DNA of 64,000 nucleotides from Aliiglaciecola sp. 3_MG-2023 (lineage in GTDB: Bacteria; Pseudomonadota; Gammaproteobacteria; Enterobacterales; Alteromonadaceae), in contig NZ_JAUORV010000009.1 of the NCBI RefSeq assembly GCF_030548205.1, positions 1-64,000 on the forward strand. The letters are read 5' to 3'. Position 1 is the first letter of the stretch; each line of letters starts with the position of its first letter. The translations under genes were made by a program, and so were the position numbers. Positions 9,790 through 18,012 of this stretch are shown piece after piece. Below the pieces are notes generated by a model. It ran no database searches. It saw only the letters and a list, made by a program, of their open reading frames with translations, and had not been told where the DNA came from.

Positions 9790-10716
9790 TTATTTTTTAC
9801 TTGGAAGATCTGCAAGATCAAATGGTGTTGTCTGATAAACATAGTAGTTTAACCAGTTTGTAAACAGAAGCGAACCATGGGAGCGCCATGTTACATGATA
9901 GGGCTGACTAGGATCATCATTTTCGTAATAATTTTCTGGAACCTTAGGGCTCGAACCATTATTAAGATCTCGCTTAAACTCCTGATCCAAAGTTTCAGGA
10001 TCATATTCTGGATGCCCAGTTACACACACCATACGTTTATCTTTGGAGGCGACTATATAAGCGCCGGTTTTTTCCGAACTGGCCAATACATTAAGACCTT
10101 CAACACTTTTATAGATATCGATGGGAATTTCCCCAAAACGAGAATGAGGGGCGTTAAATTGCGGATCGAAACCACGCATCAGAGCGTCATGAGGTTCATT
10201 AACATTATGGGTATAAACACCAGATAATTTATCGTCTCTAAGTCGACGGTTATGACCATAAAAATGAAACATCGCCGCATGAGCAGCCCAACAGGAATAC
10301 AACGTAGACTGCGCATGACGCTGAGTCCACTCCATAATAGTGGTAATTTTATCCCAGTATTTCACTGCTGAATAATCAAGATGCGCAAGGGGTGCGCCTG
10401 TGATAATGAAACCATCGTAATTTTTATGGGCAACATCATCAAACGCTAAATAAAACGCATCCATGTGCGCTTTAGGCGTATTTTTAGGTGCCTGATTGTC
10501 AATCCGAATAAGATCAATATTAATTTGCAAAGGCGTATTGGAAAGCAGACGCAGAATCTGTACTTCAGTTTCAATCTTATTCGGCATTAAATTCAAAATC
10601 CCCACTTCAAGAGGACGAATGTCTTGCTTAGCAGCGGCTTCGCTATCCATAACGAATATATTTTCCGCGTTCAAGACCCCTTGGGCGGGCAGATCACTAG
10701 GTATTCGAATAGGCAT
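9790..10716 (-). CDS. metA: Homoserine O-succinyltransferase
   Basis: First committed step of methionine synthesis: activates homoserine with an acyl-CoA. The chosen start, [10 protein letters not shown], aligns with E. coli MetA and has GGAG upstream; a longer reading would add 17 residues. That gives 308 residues. The catalytic Cys lies in YSCWAAHAA and the His/Glu pair in TGHPEYD. At the acyl-specificity position after TGAPL this protein has Ala, where acetyl-specific enzymes carry Glu and E. coli has Gly, which favours succinyl-CoA (inference). Heads the operon metA-metH-metH-DUF938. Confidence 0.96.
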   Translation of the reverse strand: MPIRIPSDLPAQGVLNAENIFVMDSEAAAKQDIRPLEVGILNLMPNKIETEVQILRLLSNTPLQINIDLIRIDNQAPKNTPKAHMDAFYLAFDDVAHKNYDGFIITGAPLAHLDYSAVKYWDKITTIMEWTQRHAQSTLYSCWAAHAAMFHFYGHNRRLRDDKLSGVYTHNVNEPHDALMRGFDPQFNAPHSRFGEIPIDIYKSVEGLNVLASSEKTGAYIVASKDKRMVCVTGHPEYDPETLDQEFKRDLNNGSSPKVPENYYENDDPSQPYHVTWRSHGSLLFTNWLNYYVYQTTPFDLADLPSKK

Positions 10717-10779
10717 AAGTTCTCCAATGTGGTGGTAAGGAAACAAATTTCGCTCATTCACACCCAAAAGTCAACATCT

Positions 10780-10803
10780 TTACGTCTAGACGTCTAAACG
10801 TTT
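10780..10803 (-). promoter_or_regulatory. MetJ operator: three tandem met boxes upstream of metA
   Basis: Three adjacent 8-bp boxes TTACGTCT, AGACGTCT (perfect consensus) and AAACGTTT run without gap from 10780 to 10803. The 8 bp to the left (10772-10779) match the consensus in 5 of 8 places and may be a weak fourth box. The array lies 64-87 bp upstream of the metA start, as expected for the methionine repressor MetJ with SAM as corepressor. Confidence 0.9.
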
Positions 10804-10910
10804 ATCCGGCCTTATAAGTTTACACCTTAAAATTTACGTTTTTCACATCAACTTTAACTGCATATTTCTCCTTAGCATTATGAGCATGGTTAACGGAACA
10901 GAGACGCAAG

Positions 10911-12551
10911 TTATTCACCCCTAGCGATTAATGCGATTGATTTGCATTGTTTAAAAATATCCATTTTAGGTTGATACACACTACTTTGGACATTGGCTAA
11001 GCCTAACAAGGTGTCAAAAATATTGTCTTGTGAAAATTCTGAACTCAGCTTTTCAGAAACACAGTCTGTAAAATCAGTATTTGACAGTTCTGTACTCCAA
11101 TACAACATAGGCACATGGATTTGCTCCTCAGGAGCGATACTGTATGGAAAGCCATGCAGAAATAGTCCTTTTTCCCCCAGTGACTCACCATGGTCTGAGA
11201 TGTATAACATGGATTTATTAGCCACACCGCTCTGCAGCAAAACGTCGATTAGCTGACTCAGAACAAAGTCGGTATAAGCAATAGTATTGTCATAGGTATT
11301 TCTTAATTGCTCTGTGCTACAACGTTGAATATCACTTTGCGGACAATCTGGCATAAAACGTTTAAAGCTGTCTGGATAGCGTCGGAAGTAGGTAGGCCCA
11401 TGAGATCCTATCATATGCAAAACTATGAGTTGATTGCCTGATTCTTGCTGGCTAATTTGTTGTTGCAATTTTTCGATAAGAATTTCATCAAAACAATAAT
11501 CACCATCACACAACGGTGAGTCTTGAGTTGGATCAAAGCGGATTTCACTCACTCTTTCACATACCCCTTTACAAGTACTGTTATTATCAATCCAAGTGAC
11601 GTCCACGCCTGCTCGATGAATTATATCTAAAGCATTATCTTGGCTACTCGCCACTCGACTTTCATATTTGCTTCGTGGTAAACGAGAAAACATACATGGC
11701 ACAGACACTGCGGTAGCAGTGCCGCAAGAGCTAACCTGTTTGAAACTGAGTATTGGGGTTTGCGCCAAAAACTTATTGGTATTGCGAGTATAACCATTTA
11801 AAGAAAAATTCTGGGCGCGAGCAGTCTCACCTACCACCATGACGGTTAAATTTTGATAACGTTGTTTTACTGGAACAAGCTTGGGTGACTTATCCAATAC
11901 TTTAAATGGTAGAGGAGGATAAAAATAGTTGTCTCGTAAAAACCTAAATCCAGCATCATAAAATGCAAAAGGCACAATATACTTAACTAAAATATGATTA
12001 TTTCTGCCGACGGCTGCATAGTCTTTATATAAGAAAGTAAAAATTGATGCAGTTACTGTTAACGCAACCATATTAATGACTAACACACTTTTTATTCGAC
12101 TTTTTAAATCACCAATCATCCTTGCTTTATAAATCAATATTGCCGGTATCAGACCCAATAGAATAAAATAGATAAGAAAACTTAAATTAAAATAAGACGA
12201 GACTTCACGGGAATTAGTCTCAGCAATATTTTGAATCATACTTTTATCAAAAATTACACCGTACTGAATAGTTGCATAAAATAATAAACAAGCAAGCAAC
12301 AAAGTGACGGCTGACACTGTTCTTGGGAAAAATACACCACCTAAAATACTAATCACTATTATAGTTAAGCAAAACAGCAGTAGAATAACTGATGCGTAGA
12401 AAGCCCACTGAGACAAGTTGTTAGGTTCAATGGCTTCAAATACGCCATTTAGAAAACAATAGTTAAAGATTAAGACGATAAATAGCGAGCTAATGGCTAT
12501 AATTTGTGCAGCAGTATATTCACGATGTATAACGTTTAAAATTACATTCAT
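10911..12551 (-). CDS. eptA: Lipid A phosphoethanolamine transferase (EptA/MCR family)
   Basis: Inner-membrane enzyme that moves phosphoethanolamine from phosphatidylethanolamine to lipid A or core sugars, lowering surface charge and raising polymyxin tolerance. The 546 residues begin with five predicted membrane helices, followed by a periplasmic sulfatase-fold domain. Seen are VMVVGETARAQNFSLNGY (metal site), the nucleophile Thr in SCGTATAVSVPCMFS, HMIGSHGPTYF, and SDHGESLGEKGLFLHG. Several paired Cys in the catalytic domain agree with the family's disulfides. Downstream of the glycan cluster on the same strand, 186 bp away, so probably with its own promoter. Confidence 0.93.
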   Translation of the reverse strand: MNVILNVIHREYTAAQIIAISSLFIVLIFNYCFLNGVFEAIEPNNLSQWAFYASVILLLFCLTIIVISILGGVFFPRTVSAVTLLLACLLFYATIQYGVIFDKSMIQNIAETNSREVSSYFNLSFLIYFILLGLIPAILIYKARMIGDLKSRIKSVLVINMVALTVTASIFTFLYKDYAAVGRNNHILVKYIVPFAFYDAGFRFLRDNYFYPPLPFKVLDKSPKLVPVKQRYQNLTVMVVGETARAQNFSLNGYTRNTNKFLAQTPILSFKQVSSCGTATAVSVPCMFSRLPRSKYESRVASSQDNALDIIHRAGVDVTWIDNNSTCKGVCERVSEIRFDPTQDSPLCDGDYCFDEILIEKLQQQISQQESGNQLIVLHMIGSHGPTYFRRYPDSFKRFMPDCPQSDIQRCSTEQLRNTYDNTIAYTDFVLSQLIDVLLQSGVANKSMLYISDHGESLGEKGLFLHGFPYSIAPEEQIHVPMLYWSTELSNTDFTDCVSEKLSSEFSQDNIFDTLLGLANVQSSVYQPKMDIFKQCKSIALIARGE

Positions 12552-12591
12552 TTTGTTTCATTGGTTGTTTATCACCCACTCATTATAAGAG

Positions 12592-12597
12592 CCTAAT
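12592..12597 (-). promoter_or_regulatory. Possible -10 element for eptA
   Basis: TATAAT on the minus strand, 41 bp upstream of the eptA start. No good -35 hexamer is visible at 16-18 bp, so if this is a promoter it may need an activator. No convincing PmrA box was found. Confidence 0.3.
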
Positions 12598-12737
12598 CTT
12601 AGCTGAAACTGAAGGTAACCCTATGTTTTACAAAAATTTATTTAGATGGCAGTAATTGTCAATTTAGTTATAACGCGTTACTCAATAAGTTGAAATTTCC
12701 GTTGTTATTGATACAAATTTGAAGCTCTAAGAGACAC

Positions 12738-14474
12738 TTACGGTTTAGGAATATAATGATATTCAGTGATGCTATTCGTTGCCTCCGGGCATTCAATTTT
12801 GCGGCTAGCGATATTGAGTAAAACCCAGTCAGTTCGGTGGACAACCCCAAGGTGCATGACTTTATTTTTATCAAAACAAAGCCCCTCAACTAACTCAAAA
12901 CTTAACAATATAAATCGATCTTTGCGCTTTCCAATCCATTGAAAAGCAGCTTTTACTTGCTCTGCGTTATCGGTGTGATAACCAAAATGAGTAATAGGAT
13001 AAGGAGAGAATAGAATAAATTGTTCGGCAAAATCTACTAGCCCGATTTCAGCGTTTTGCGGAACAGTATGTTGCATTTGTTGAAATATTTTTTTGGGCGT
13101 TTTAACCATTTCTAATAGTCCGTATCCCATGGTGCAGTAAATAATCCATAATACCGAGATAAATAGTGGCCAACTCCGCCACTGTTGTTGTTTTACTGTA
13201 ATAAGTGCCCCAACAAGTCCAGCGAGTCCAATAGTCATAAAAAAGTACCAAGGTGAAATATTGTATTTACTCACTAGCTTTTGGGTAAAACTGGCATTGC
13301 TTAATCCAGCCAATGCGAAAGTTAATAACCCTAGAGATATACAAGTCACCAATACCCATAAAATCCAATTGACTGCCCGTCGTTGTAGAATTTGTCGCAC
13401 ATAAGGTGCACTTATTAAGGCGAATATTGGTAATACCGGCAATACATATACACCTCTTTTACCGGGGCTGATACTGAAGAACACCAACACCAATACAATC
13501 CAAGTTAGTGGTAAAAGTATACGTGCATCTTGCTTTTTGATTGCATTTATCCAATTGGGAATTAACCATGGAAGAAGAATACTAAGGGGTAACCAAAAGA
13601 TAGGGATTACGGAAACGAAATAATACCAAAATGGTTTAATATGATGCCAAGAATCAGCATAACGCGTGACGGTTTGTTTAAACAGAATGTTATCGCGATA
13701 CTGCTCTAATAATGGATTTTGGCTTAATTCAACTAGTGACAACATAGGGACAAACCATAAACCTATTGCACACAGCATTACCACTAACCCCAACAACCAC
13801 TTAACAATAGACTCTTTATTTGGCTTGAGTATTGACCGAGAGTGACAAGTAGAACGCATAACGAAATACGGAATTAGCATCAATACAGGTAAAAAGCCTA
13901 CGCCTTTGGTAATTACACCAATCCCCATAAAAAAACAGGCTAAATAGAACCATCGCCATTTTGCATCAAGTAACAAAAACCTTAGGAGCCCATAACAACC
14001 TAAGGTGATCCAAGCACAAACCATTGCATCAATTTGCGCACTTTTAGCTTGCAGCATGAATTGAAAGCTAAACACTAGTAGTAGACCTGCTATAAAACCA
14101 GTTTCCGGATTCCATAGCTTACGTCCAATATCAAATACTAAATAAATAGTCAGTAATGAGCACAGCGCAGAAGGCAATAAGAAAGCGATGTTTAGAGAAC
14201 CAAACAATGCGTAAAAAAGCGCAATTGACCACATAAATACAGGAGGTTTATCCGGATAATACTCACCAGCTCTTGCGGGGAAAAACCATTGTCCAGTTTC
14301 CACCATTTCTTTAGCAATTTGCGCAAAACGAGGTTCATCTGCAGGCCATGGATCGCGAAAACCCAATCCAATAAAAATGAGTATTATCGACATGAGCAAG
14401 AGCACGCCCAAAAGCTGCAGTTCGCGCGCATGTTTTTGAGAAGATAAATGGAACTGAATTAAATGAGTAATCAT
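12738..14474 (-). CDS. GT39-family membrane glycosyltransferase (ArnT-like)
   Basis: Membrane glycosyltransferase of the ArnT/protein-O-mannosyltransferase superfamily, which uses a lipid-linked sugar and acts on the periplasmic side. About a dozen hydrophobic segments are visible. The first periplasmic loop has the catalytic DPWPADEPRFAQIAKEM segment and the YPDKPPVFMW motif typical of the family. Start: the ATG at 14474 (MITHLIQF) follows the preceding stop by 4 bp; a GTG 51 bp upstream would overlap that gene. Whether the sugar is aminoarabinose cannot be told: no arnA/B/D genes are nearby. Third gene of the GT2-VTT-GT39 cluster. Confidence 0.85.
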   Translation of the reverse strand: MITHLIQFHLSSQKHARELQLLGVLLLMSIILIFIGLGFRDPWPADEPRFAQIAKEMVETGQWFFPARAGEYYPDKPPVFMWSIALFYALFGSLNIAFLLPSALCSLLTIYLVFDIGRKLWNPETGFIAGLLLVFSFQFMLQAKSAQIDAMVCAWITLGCYGLLRFLLLDAKWRWFYLACFFMGIGVITKGVGFLPVLMLIPYFVMRSTCHSRSILKPNKESIVKWLLGLVVMLCAIGLWFVPMLSLVELSQNPLLEQYRDNILFKQTVTRYADSWHHIKPFWYYFVSVIPIFWLPLSILLPWLIPNWINAIKKQDARILLPLTWIVLVLVFFSISPGKRGVYVLPVLPIFALISAPYVRQILQRRAVNWILWVLVTCISLGLLTFALAGLSNASFTQKLVSKYNISPWYFFMTIGLAGLVGALITVKQQQWRSWPLFISVLWIIYCTMGYGLLEMVKTPKKIFQQMQHTVPQNAEIGLVDFAEQFILFSPYPITHFGYHTDNAEQVKAAFQWIGKRKDRFILLSFELVEGLCFDKNKVMHLGVVHRTDWVLLNIASRKIECPEATNSITEYHYIPKP

Positions 14475-14478
14475 GTCA

Positions 14479-15195
14479 CTATTTATGACCGCTCGTGGGA
14501 GCAAATTGAACAGTGTTTTGTGCACCGGTGTTAGTGGTTAAGTACTTATCAGCCTTAAACTTTTTATAGACATAAAGACTTAACAAACTGGATATGGCGA
14601 GAAATACAACACTGATAGTGATTTTCCAATAAGATTGCACCACAACGCCCTTTCCCATAAGAGCAAAAATAGCCATCTGAGGGATGTAACCAAACATAGA
14701 ACCCATCACAAATGGCCAAATTTTAATAGTGGTTACTCCCGCCGTTATATTGGTAATGAGGTTATTGCCAACTGGCAACAACCTAACAATAATTGTTTTT
14801 ATAAAAACTTGATTAGTCAAAAACCGATTGAGACCGATCACTTTGTTTGGGAAAAAGTGCGTGACCACAGGTTTGGCATAAAAACGAGAAAGAAGCATGG
14901 TGAGTAAACAACTCAACGTAATCGTAAACGTCGAATAAACTACACCTTCAGCAAAGCCAAAGGCATAGCCGCTTAGAAAAGCGATGAATTGTCGAGGAGC
15001 GCCCAAAGACGCCAGTAAACCGCTAACTAAGATAAAGTTAATAATCCCCTGCCATCCATTGTCTCGAGTGTGAGCATCTATCCACGATTGATTAAATGTA
15101 TTAATCGATGGGATCTGAGCTAATAGCTCACTACCAATTAAACAAATCAATAATAAAGGTATTAGACGTACAAAAACGTTGAGAAACAACTTCAA
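14479..15195 (-). CDS. TVP38/TMEM64-family (VTT/DedA-like) membrane protein
   Basis: A 238-residue polytopic protein with about six hydrophobic segments. It has the VTT-domain signature: GAPRQFIAFLSGYAFGF in the first half and RLLPVGNNLITNITAGVT plus MGSMFGYIPQM in the second. Some relatives in the DedA superfamily are implicated in lipid or undecaprenyl-phosphate scrambling across membranes. Sandwiched between a cytoplasmic GT2 and a periplasmic GT39 enzyme, it could recycle or flip the lipid-linked sugar they share; this is inference from context. Confidence 0.85.
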   Translation of the reverse strand: MKLFLNVFVRLIPLLLICLIGSELLAQIPSINTFNQSWIDAHTRDNGWQGIINFILVSGLLASLGAPRQFIAFLSGYAFGFAEGVVYSTFTITLSCLLTMLLSRFYAKPVVTHFFPNKVIGLNRFLTNQVFIKTIIVRLLPVGNNLITNITAGVTTIKIWPFVMGSMFGYIPQMAIFALMGKGVVVQSYWKITISVVFLAISSLLSLYVYKKFKADKYLTTNTGAQNTVQFAPTSGHK

Positions 15196-15198
15196 AAT

Positions 15199-15927
15199 TT
15201 ATTGCTCATGAGTTGTTTCAAGCAAAGCAATTTTACCTCGTCGTTGTAGCCACATCACACCAAGAAGATCGACAATTCCCACTCGCAGCCTTCCCAACAT
15301 ATTATACTTGGAAGCGCCAAATTGACGATCTCTATGGCTGACTTCTACAACCACAATTTTCCCTCCAATACGGCGGACTAAGGCTGGAAGAAACCGGTGC
15401 ATATGATCAAAGTAAGGGAGCTGTAAAAAGGTATCCTTGGGAAAGACTTTTAAACCGCAACCGGTATCAGGTGTGTTGTCACCGAGAATTCGACTGCGCA
15501 CCTTGTTAGCGATTTTAGACTGTATGCGTTTCCAAGCAGTATCTTTACGAGACTTACGATAACCGGCAATACAATAATGCGAACCCACTGGAAATTTTTG
15601 TGCTTCTTTTAATAGGTTAGGAATGTCAGCCGGATCATTTTGACCATCGGCATCTAAGGTAACTATTAGGTTTCCTTCAGCAAAAGTAACACCGGTATGA
15701 ATCGCTTTACTTTGCCCTACAGAATACCTGTGACGGATGGGTCTTACTTGCGGAAAATCACTTGCAGCGGCTAAACACAAGTTACTATAGGTATTATCAT
15801 CGCTGCCATCATCAACATAGACTATTTCAAATTTTTTGTTGCTATTTAGAACAGCAACAATCTCTTGTATCAGAGGAAAGATATTGTCTTGTTCATTTTT
15901 TGCGGGGATAACTACAGAAATATCCAC
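15199..15927 (-). CDS. GT2-family glycosyltransferase (dolichol/undecaprenyl-phosphate sugar synthase-like)
   Basis: A 242-residue GT-A fold enzyme that probably makes a polyprenyl-phosphate sugar for the GT39 enzyme encoded two genes downstream. Seen are VVIPAKNEQDNI, the YVDDGSDDNT nucleotide-binding segment, the DxD-type TLDADGQNDP, DTGCGLKVF and HRDRQFGASKYN. Unlike ArnC or GtrB it ends with no clear C-terminal membrane helices. Separated by only 3 bp from the VTT gene, so the three form one transcription unit. Confidence 0.88.
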   Translation of the reverse strand: MDISVVIPAKNEQDNIFPLIQEIVAVLNSNKKFEIVYVDDGSDDNTYSNLCLAAASDFPQVRPIRHRYSVGQSKAIHTGVTFAEGNLIVTLDADGQNDPADIPNLLKEAQKFPVGSHYCIAGYRKSRKDTAWKRIQSKIANKVRSRILGDNTPDTGCGLKVFPKDTFLQLPYFDHMHRFLPALVRRIGGKIVVVEVSHRDRQFGASKYNMLGRLRVGIVDLLGVMWLQRRGKIALLETTHEQ

Positions 15928-16089
15928 AATATCAACTCTCCCAAACCTATTACTTTAAACTCTCAGCAATATATCCGAGTAAGCTTAAGGTTAACTGAAG
16001 ACTAATATTATTTGTGTCAGTATCTGTGTAGATATCTTAAAAAGATGAGAACTTGATCAGCCCTTTTAAGGGAAATATCGTTGTTGTAA

Positions 16090-16860
16090 TTATTTTTCTT
16101 CATCACGTAAAGTTAATACTTCAACACCTGATGATGTGACTAACACAGTGTGTTCCCACTGTGCTGATAATTTGCGATCCTTTGTGACAACTGTCCATCC
16201 ATCTCTTTTTTGCTTGGTTTTATAAGTACCTTGATTGATCATAGGTTCAATGGTGAACGTCATTCCTTCTTTCAAAACCATACCAGAGTTGGGCTTACCT
16301 ACATGCAAAACCTGAGGCTCTTCATGCATTTCGCGACCAATACCATGACCACAATAATCCCGTACCACACTAAACCCTAACTTTTCGGCATAGGTTTGAA
16401 TTGCATGACCGATATCACCAAGAGTCTTGCCAGGTTTAACCGACTTTATTCCTTGCCACATTGCTTGATAACTCCCATCAACGAGCTTTTTAGCAATTGG
16501 CGATACATTTCCAATCATATAGGTTTTACTGCTATCTGCAATGTAACCGTTTTTTTCTAGGGTAATGTCTATGTTAACGATGTCGCCTTCTTTCAGCTTT
16601 TTACCTATGGAAGGTACACCGTGACATACCACCTCATTAATAGATGAATTTAATGTATATTGATAGCCATATTGACCTTTACTTGCTGGCCTTGATTGCA
16701 GGGAATTGACAATATAGTCTTCCACGAAGTCATTGACCTGCATAGTTGTCACGCCAGCTTTAATAAAATTGTCTAAGACAGCAAATACACTAGCTAATAA
16801 TCTGCCAGAATTACGCATTAATTGAATTTCTTCTGGCGATTTAATATGTACATTATTCAT
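16090..16860 (-). CDS. map: Type I methionine aminopeptidase, paired with a ParD-like gene
   Basis: Removes N-terminal methionine from proteins. The 256 residues keep all metal and catalytic residues of E. coli MetAP at equivalent positions: His80 (VVCHGVP), Asp98 (VNIDIT), Asp109 (IADSSKTY), His172 (CGHGIGREMHEEP), Glu205 (TIEPMIN) and Glu236 (QWEHTVLVT), so it should be active. The start ATG lies inside the 3' end of the ParD-like gene (8-bp overlap), implying translational coupling. This is not the usual map locus next to rpsB-tsf, so it is probably a second copy; the rest of the genome is not visible. Confidence 0.95.
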   Translation of the reverse strand: MNNVHIKSPEEIQLMRNSGRLLASVFAVLDNFIKAGVTTMQVNDFVEDYIVNSLQSRPASKGQYGYQYTLNSSINEVVCHGVPSIGKKLKEGDIVNIDITLEKNGYIADSSKTYMIGNVSPIAKKLVDGSYQAMWQGIKSVKPGKTLGDIGHAIQTYAEKLGFSVVRDYCGHGIGREMHEEPQVLHVGKPNSGMVLKEGMTFTIEPMINQGTYKTKQKRDGWTVVTKDRKLSAQWEHTVLVTSSGVEVLTLRDEEK

Positions 16861-17059
16861 TAACTAATTTCACCGTAGTGACATTTTGACTACGCATTTC
16901 ACGCTGCAGAATTTGTTCATAGGTCAAGGTGGGGTTTTGCTCAGCTAGTCTGCCAATTTTCAACCAAAACTCAGCCTGTGAATTGATTGACCTTTCCATT
17001 ACTGCACTATTTTTGCGCACTTCTTCATGAAGTTCGTTTGAAATTTTGACTATGCCCAT
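16853..17059 (-). CDS. ParD-like ribbon-helix-helix protein
   Basis: A 68-residue protein resembling the ParD-like antitoxin family (PF11903). The N-terminus has a predicted beta strand (IVKIS) followed by two helices (NELHEEVRKNSAVMER and SQAEFWLKIGRLAEQ), the layout of a ribbon-helix-helix DNA-binding dimer. The partner gene is not a ParE toxin but a complete methionine aminopeptidase, whose start overlaps this gene's end by 8 bp. A 15+15 bp palindrome stands 12-48 bp upstream of the start codon and is the obvious candidate for autoregulatory binding. Its actual function is unknown. Confidence 0.85.
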   Translation of the reverse strand: MGIVKISNELHEEVRKNSAVMERSINSQAEFWLKIGRLAEQNPTLTYEQILQREMRSQNVTTVKLVNE

Positions 17060-17070
17060 TACTACCCTAT

Positions 17071-17107
17071 ATATACGTTATGCTACAAAACATAGTATAT
17101 CGTATAT
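17071..17107. promoter_or_regulatory. Large palindrome, likely operator of the ParD-like/map operon
   Basis: Arms 17071-17085 (ATATACGTTATGCTA) and 17093-17107 (TAGTATATCGTATAT) are inverted repeats matching at 13 of 15 positions around a 7-bp spacer. It overlaps the region where the promoter must be and contains the -10-like TATACT on the minus strand. Large symmetric AT-rich sites of this kind are typical operators of ribbon-helix-helix antitoxins. Confidence 0.7.
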
Positions 17108-17213
17108 TTTTTGGAAAAGGTAAGTGAAAATGTTAAGTAAAATGAAACATAAACTAGCGGATCAGGAAAAATTCAAGTTCTTGGTTTTCATAAAGGCTTT
17201 TGAAAACAAGCCT

Positions 17214-17813
17214 CTAATGTAATGACTTGCGTGAAATAAAAGGTGAAAATATGCCGTCAATAATTTCCTCGGTCGGAACTTGCATACCATGCACTCTTAT
17301 ATAAGTACGTAGTCCTGAAAAGTTGATCTGCACATGCCGAGCAAGTTCTTTGCTGTCAAAACGGTTACTTAGCTCGTTTAAAGACTGAGCTTCAATAATC
17401 AGTGACTCGAAACTGCTTTCCATCGCTTTTAATGAAGATCTCGCCTGTTCTAATAACTCGGCATTGGCATCGGTCAACTCAGCTATGGTTTTAGCGAGTA
17501 AACACATGCAACTAGGGGAAGACATTTGATTTTGTGTTACTCGAGTCAACATAAATAATTTAAGTGCCGCTAAGGGAGAGGAGACTTTACTGCGACATTG
17601 TCGTAAATGTTCTGAGCCTAATTGGGTATAGCGTATAAGCGCTTGTTTAAATAAACCTTCTTTACTGCCAAATGCAGCGTAAATACTGCCTGGCCGCATA
17701 TCAATTTCATCCTGTAATATGCGCATAGAAGTGCCGTGAAATCCCCTATTCCAATATAGCTGCAACGCCTTATCAATTACCTCATCGCGATCAAATTTTG
17801 TATTATTTGCCAT
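17214..17813 (-). CDS. TetR/AcrR-family transcriptional regulator
   Basis: A 199-residue repressor-type protein. The N-terminal helix-turn-helix is seen in FDRDEVIDKALQLYWNRGFHGTSM and DEIDMRPGSIYAAFGSKEGLFKQAL; the C-terminal ligand domain (SPSCMCLLAKTIAEL) is not assignable to a ligand. The start at 17813 (MANNTKFD) is chosen because a strong AGGAGG lies seven bases before it; the frame could be read seven codons longer. Two palindromes directly upstream suggest autoregulation and control of the divergent exported HAD gene. Confidence 0.93.
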   Translation of the reverse strand: MANNTKFDRDEVIDKALQLYWNRGFHGTSMRILQDEIDMRPGSIYAAFGSKEGLFKQALIRYTQLGSEHLRQCRSKVSSPLAALKLFMLTRVTQNQMSSPSCMCLLAKTIAELTDANAELLEQARSSLKAMESSFESLIIEAQSLNELSNRFDSKELARHVQINFSGLRTYIRVHGMQVPTEEIIDGIFSPFISRKSLH

Positions 17814-17826
17814 CTGCAACCTCCTT

Positions 17827-17865
17827 TTGAACAACCGCTCAATATTATCTTGAACGATTGTTCAA
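17827..17865. promoter_or_regulatory. Twin TetR-type operators
   Basis: TTGAACGATTGTTCAA (17850-17865) is a perfect inverted repeat TTGAAC-N4-GTTCAA. TTGAACAACCGCTCAA (17827-17842) is the same site with one mismatch in the right half. Their centres are 23 bp apart, about two helical turns. The nearer site ends 14 bp upstream of the TetR start codon. Confidence 0.8.
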
Positions 17866-18012
17866 AGCCAGATATATTACGCCAATGAATTTAAAAGCCT
17901 TCAATCGGTTTTGTTTGAAAAATTTAAATTCGTTCCTGATATTGGTTGTTTAAGGAAATGTTTTCCCCTTTTGAATAACTGTTTTCCCACCTAATAAATG
18001 TAGCGAGTACCC

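Noticed and set aside
12738..14525. Longer start (GTG at 14525) for the GT39 gene
   Set aside because: It would overlap the VTT gene by 47 bp; the ATG at 14474 is placed 4 bp after that gene's stop.
15990..16089. CCCTTTTAAGGG palindrome after the GT2 upstream region as a terminator for map
   Set aside because: No T-run follows on the minus strand and the loop would be too small for a stable hairpin.
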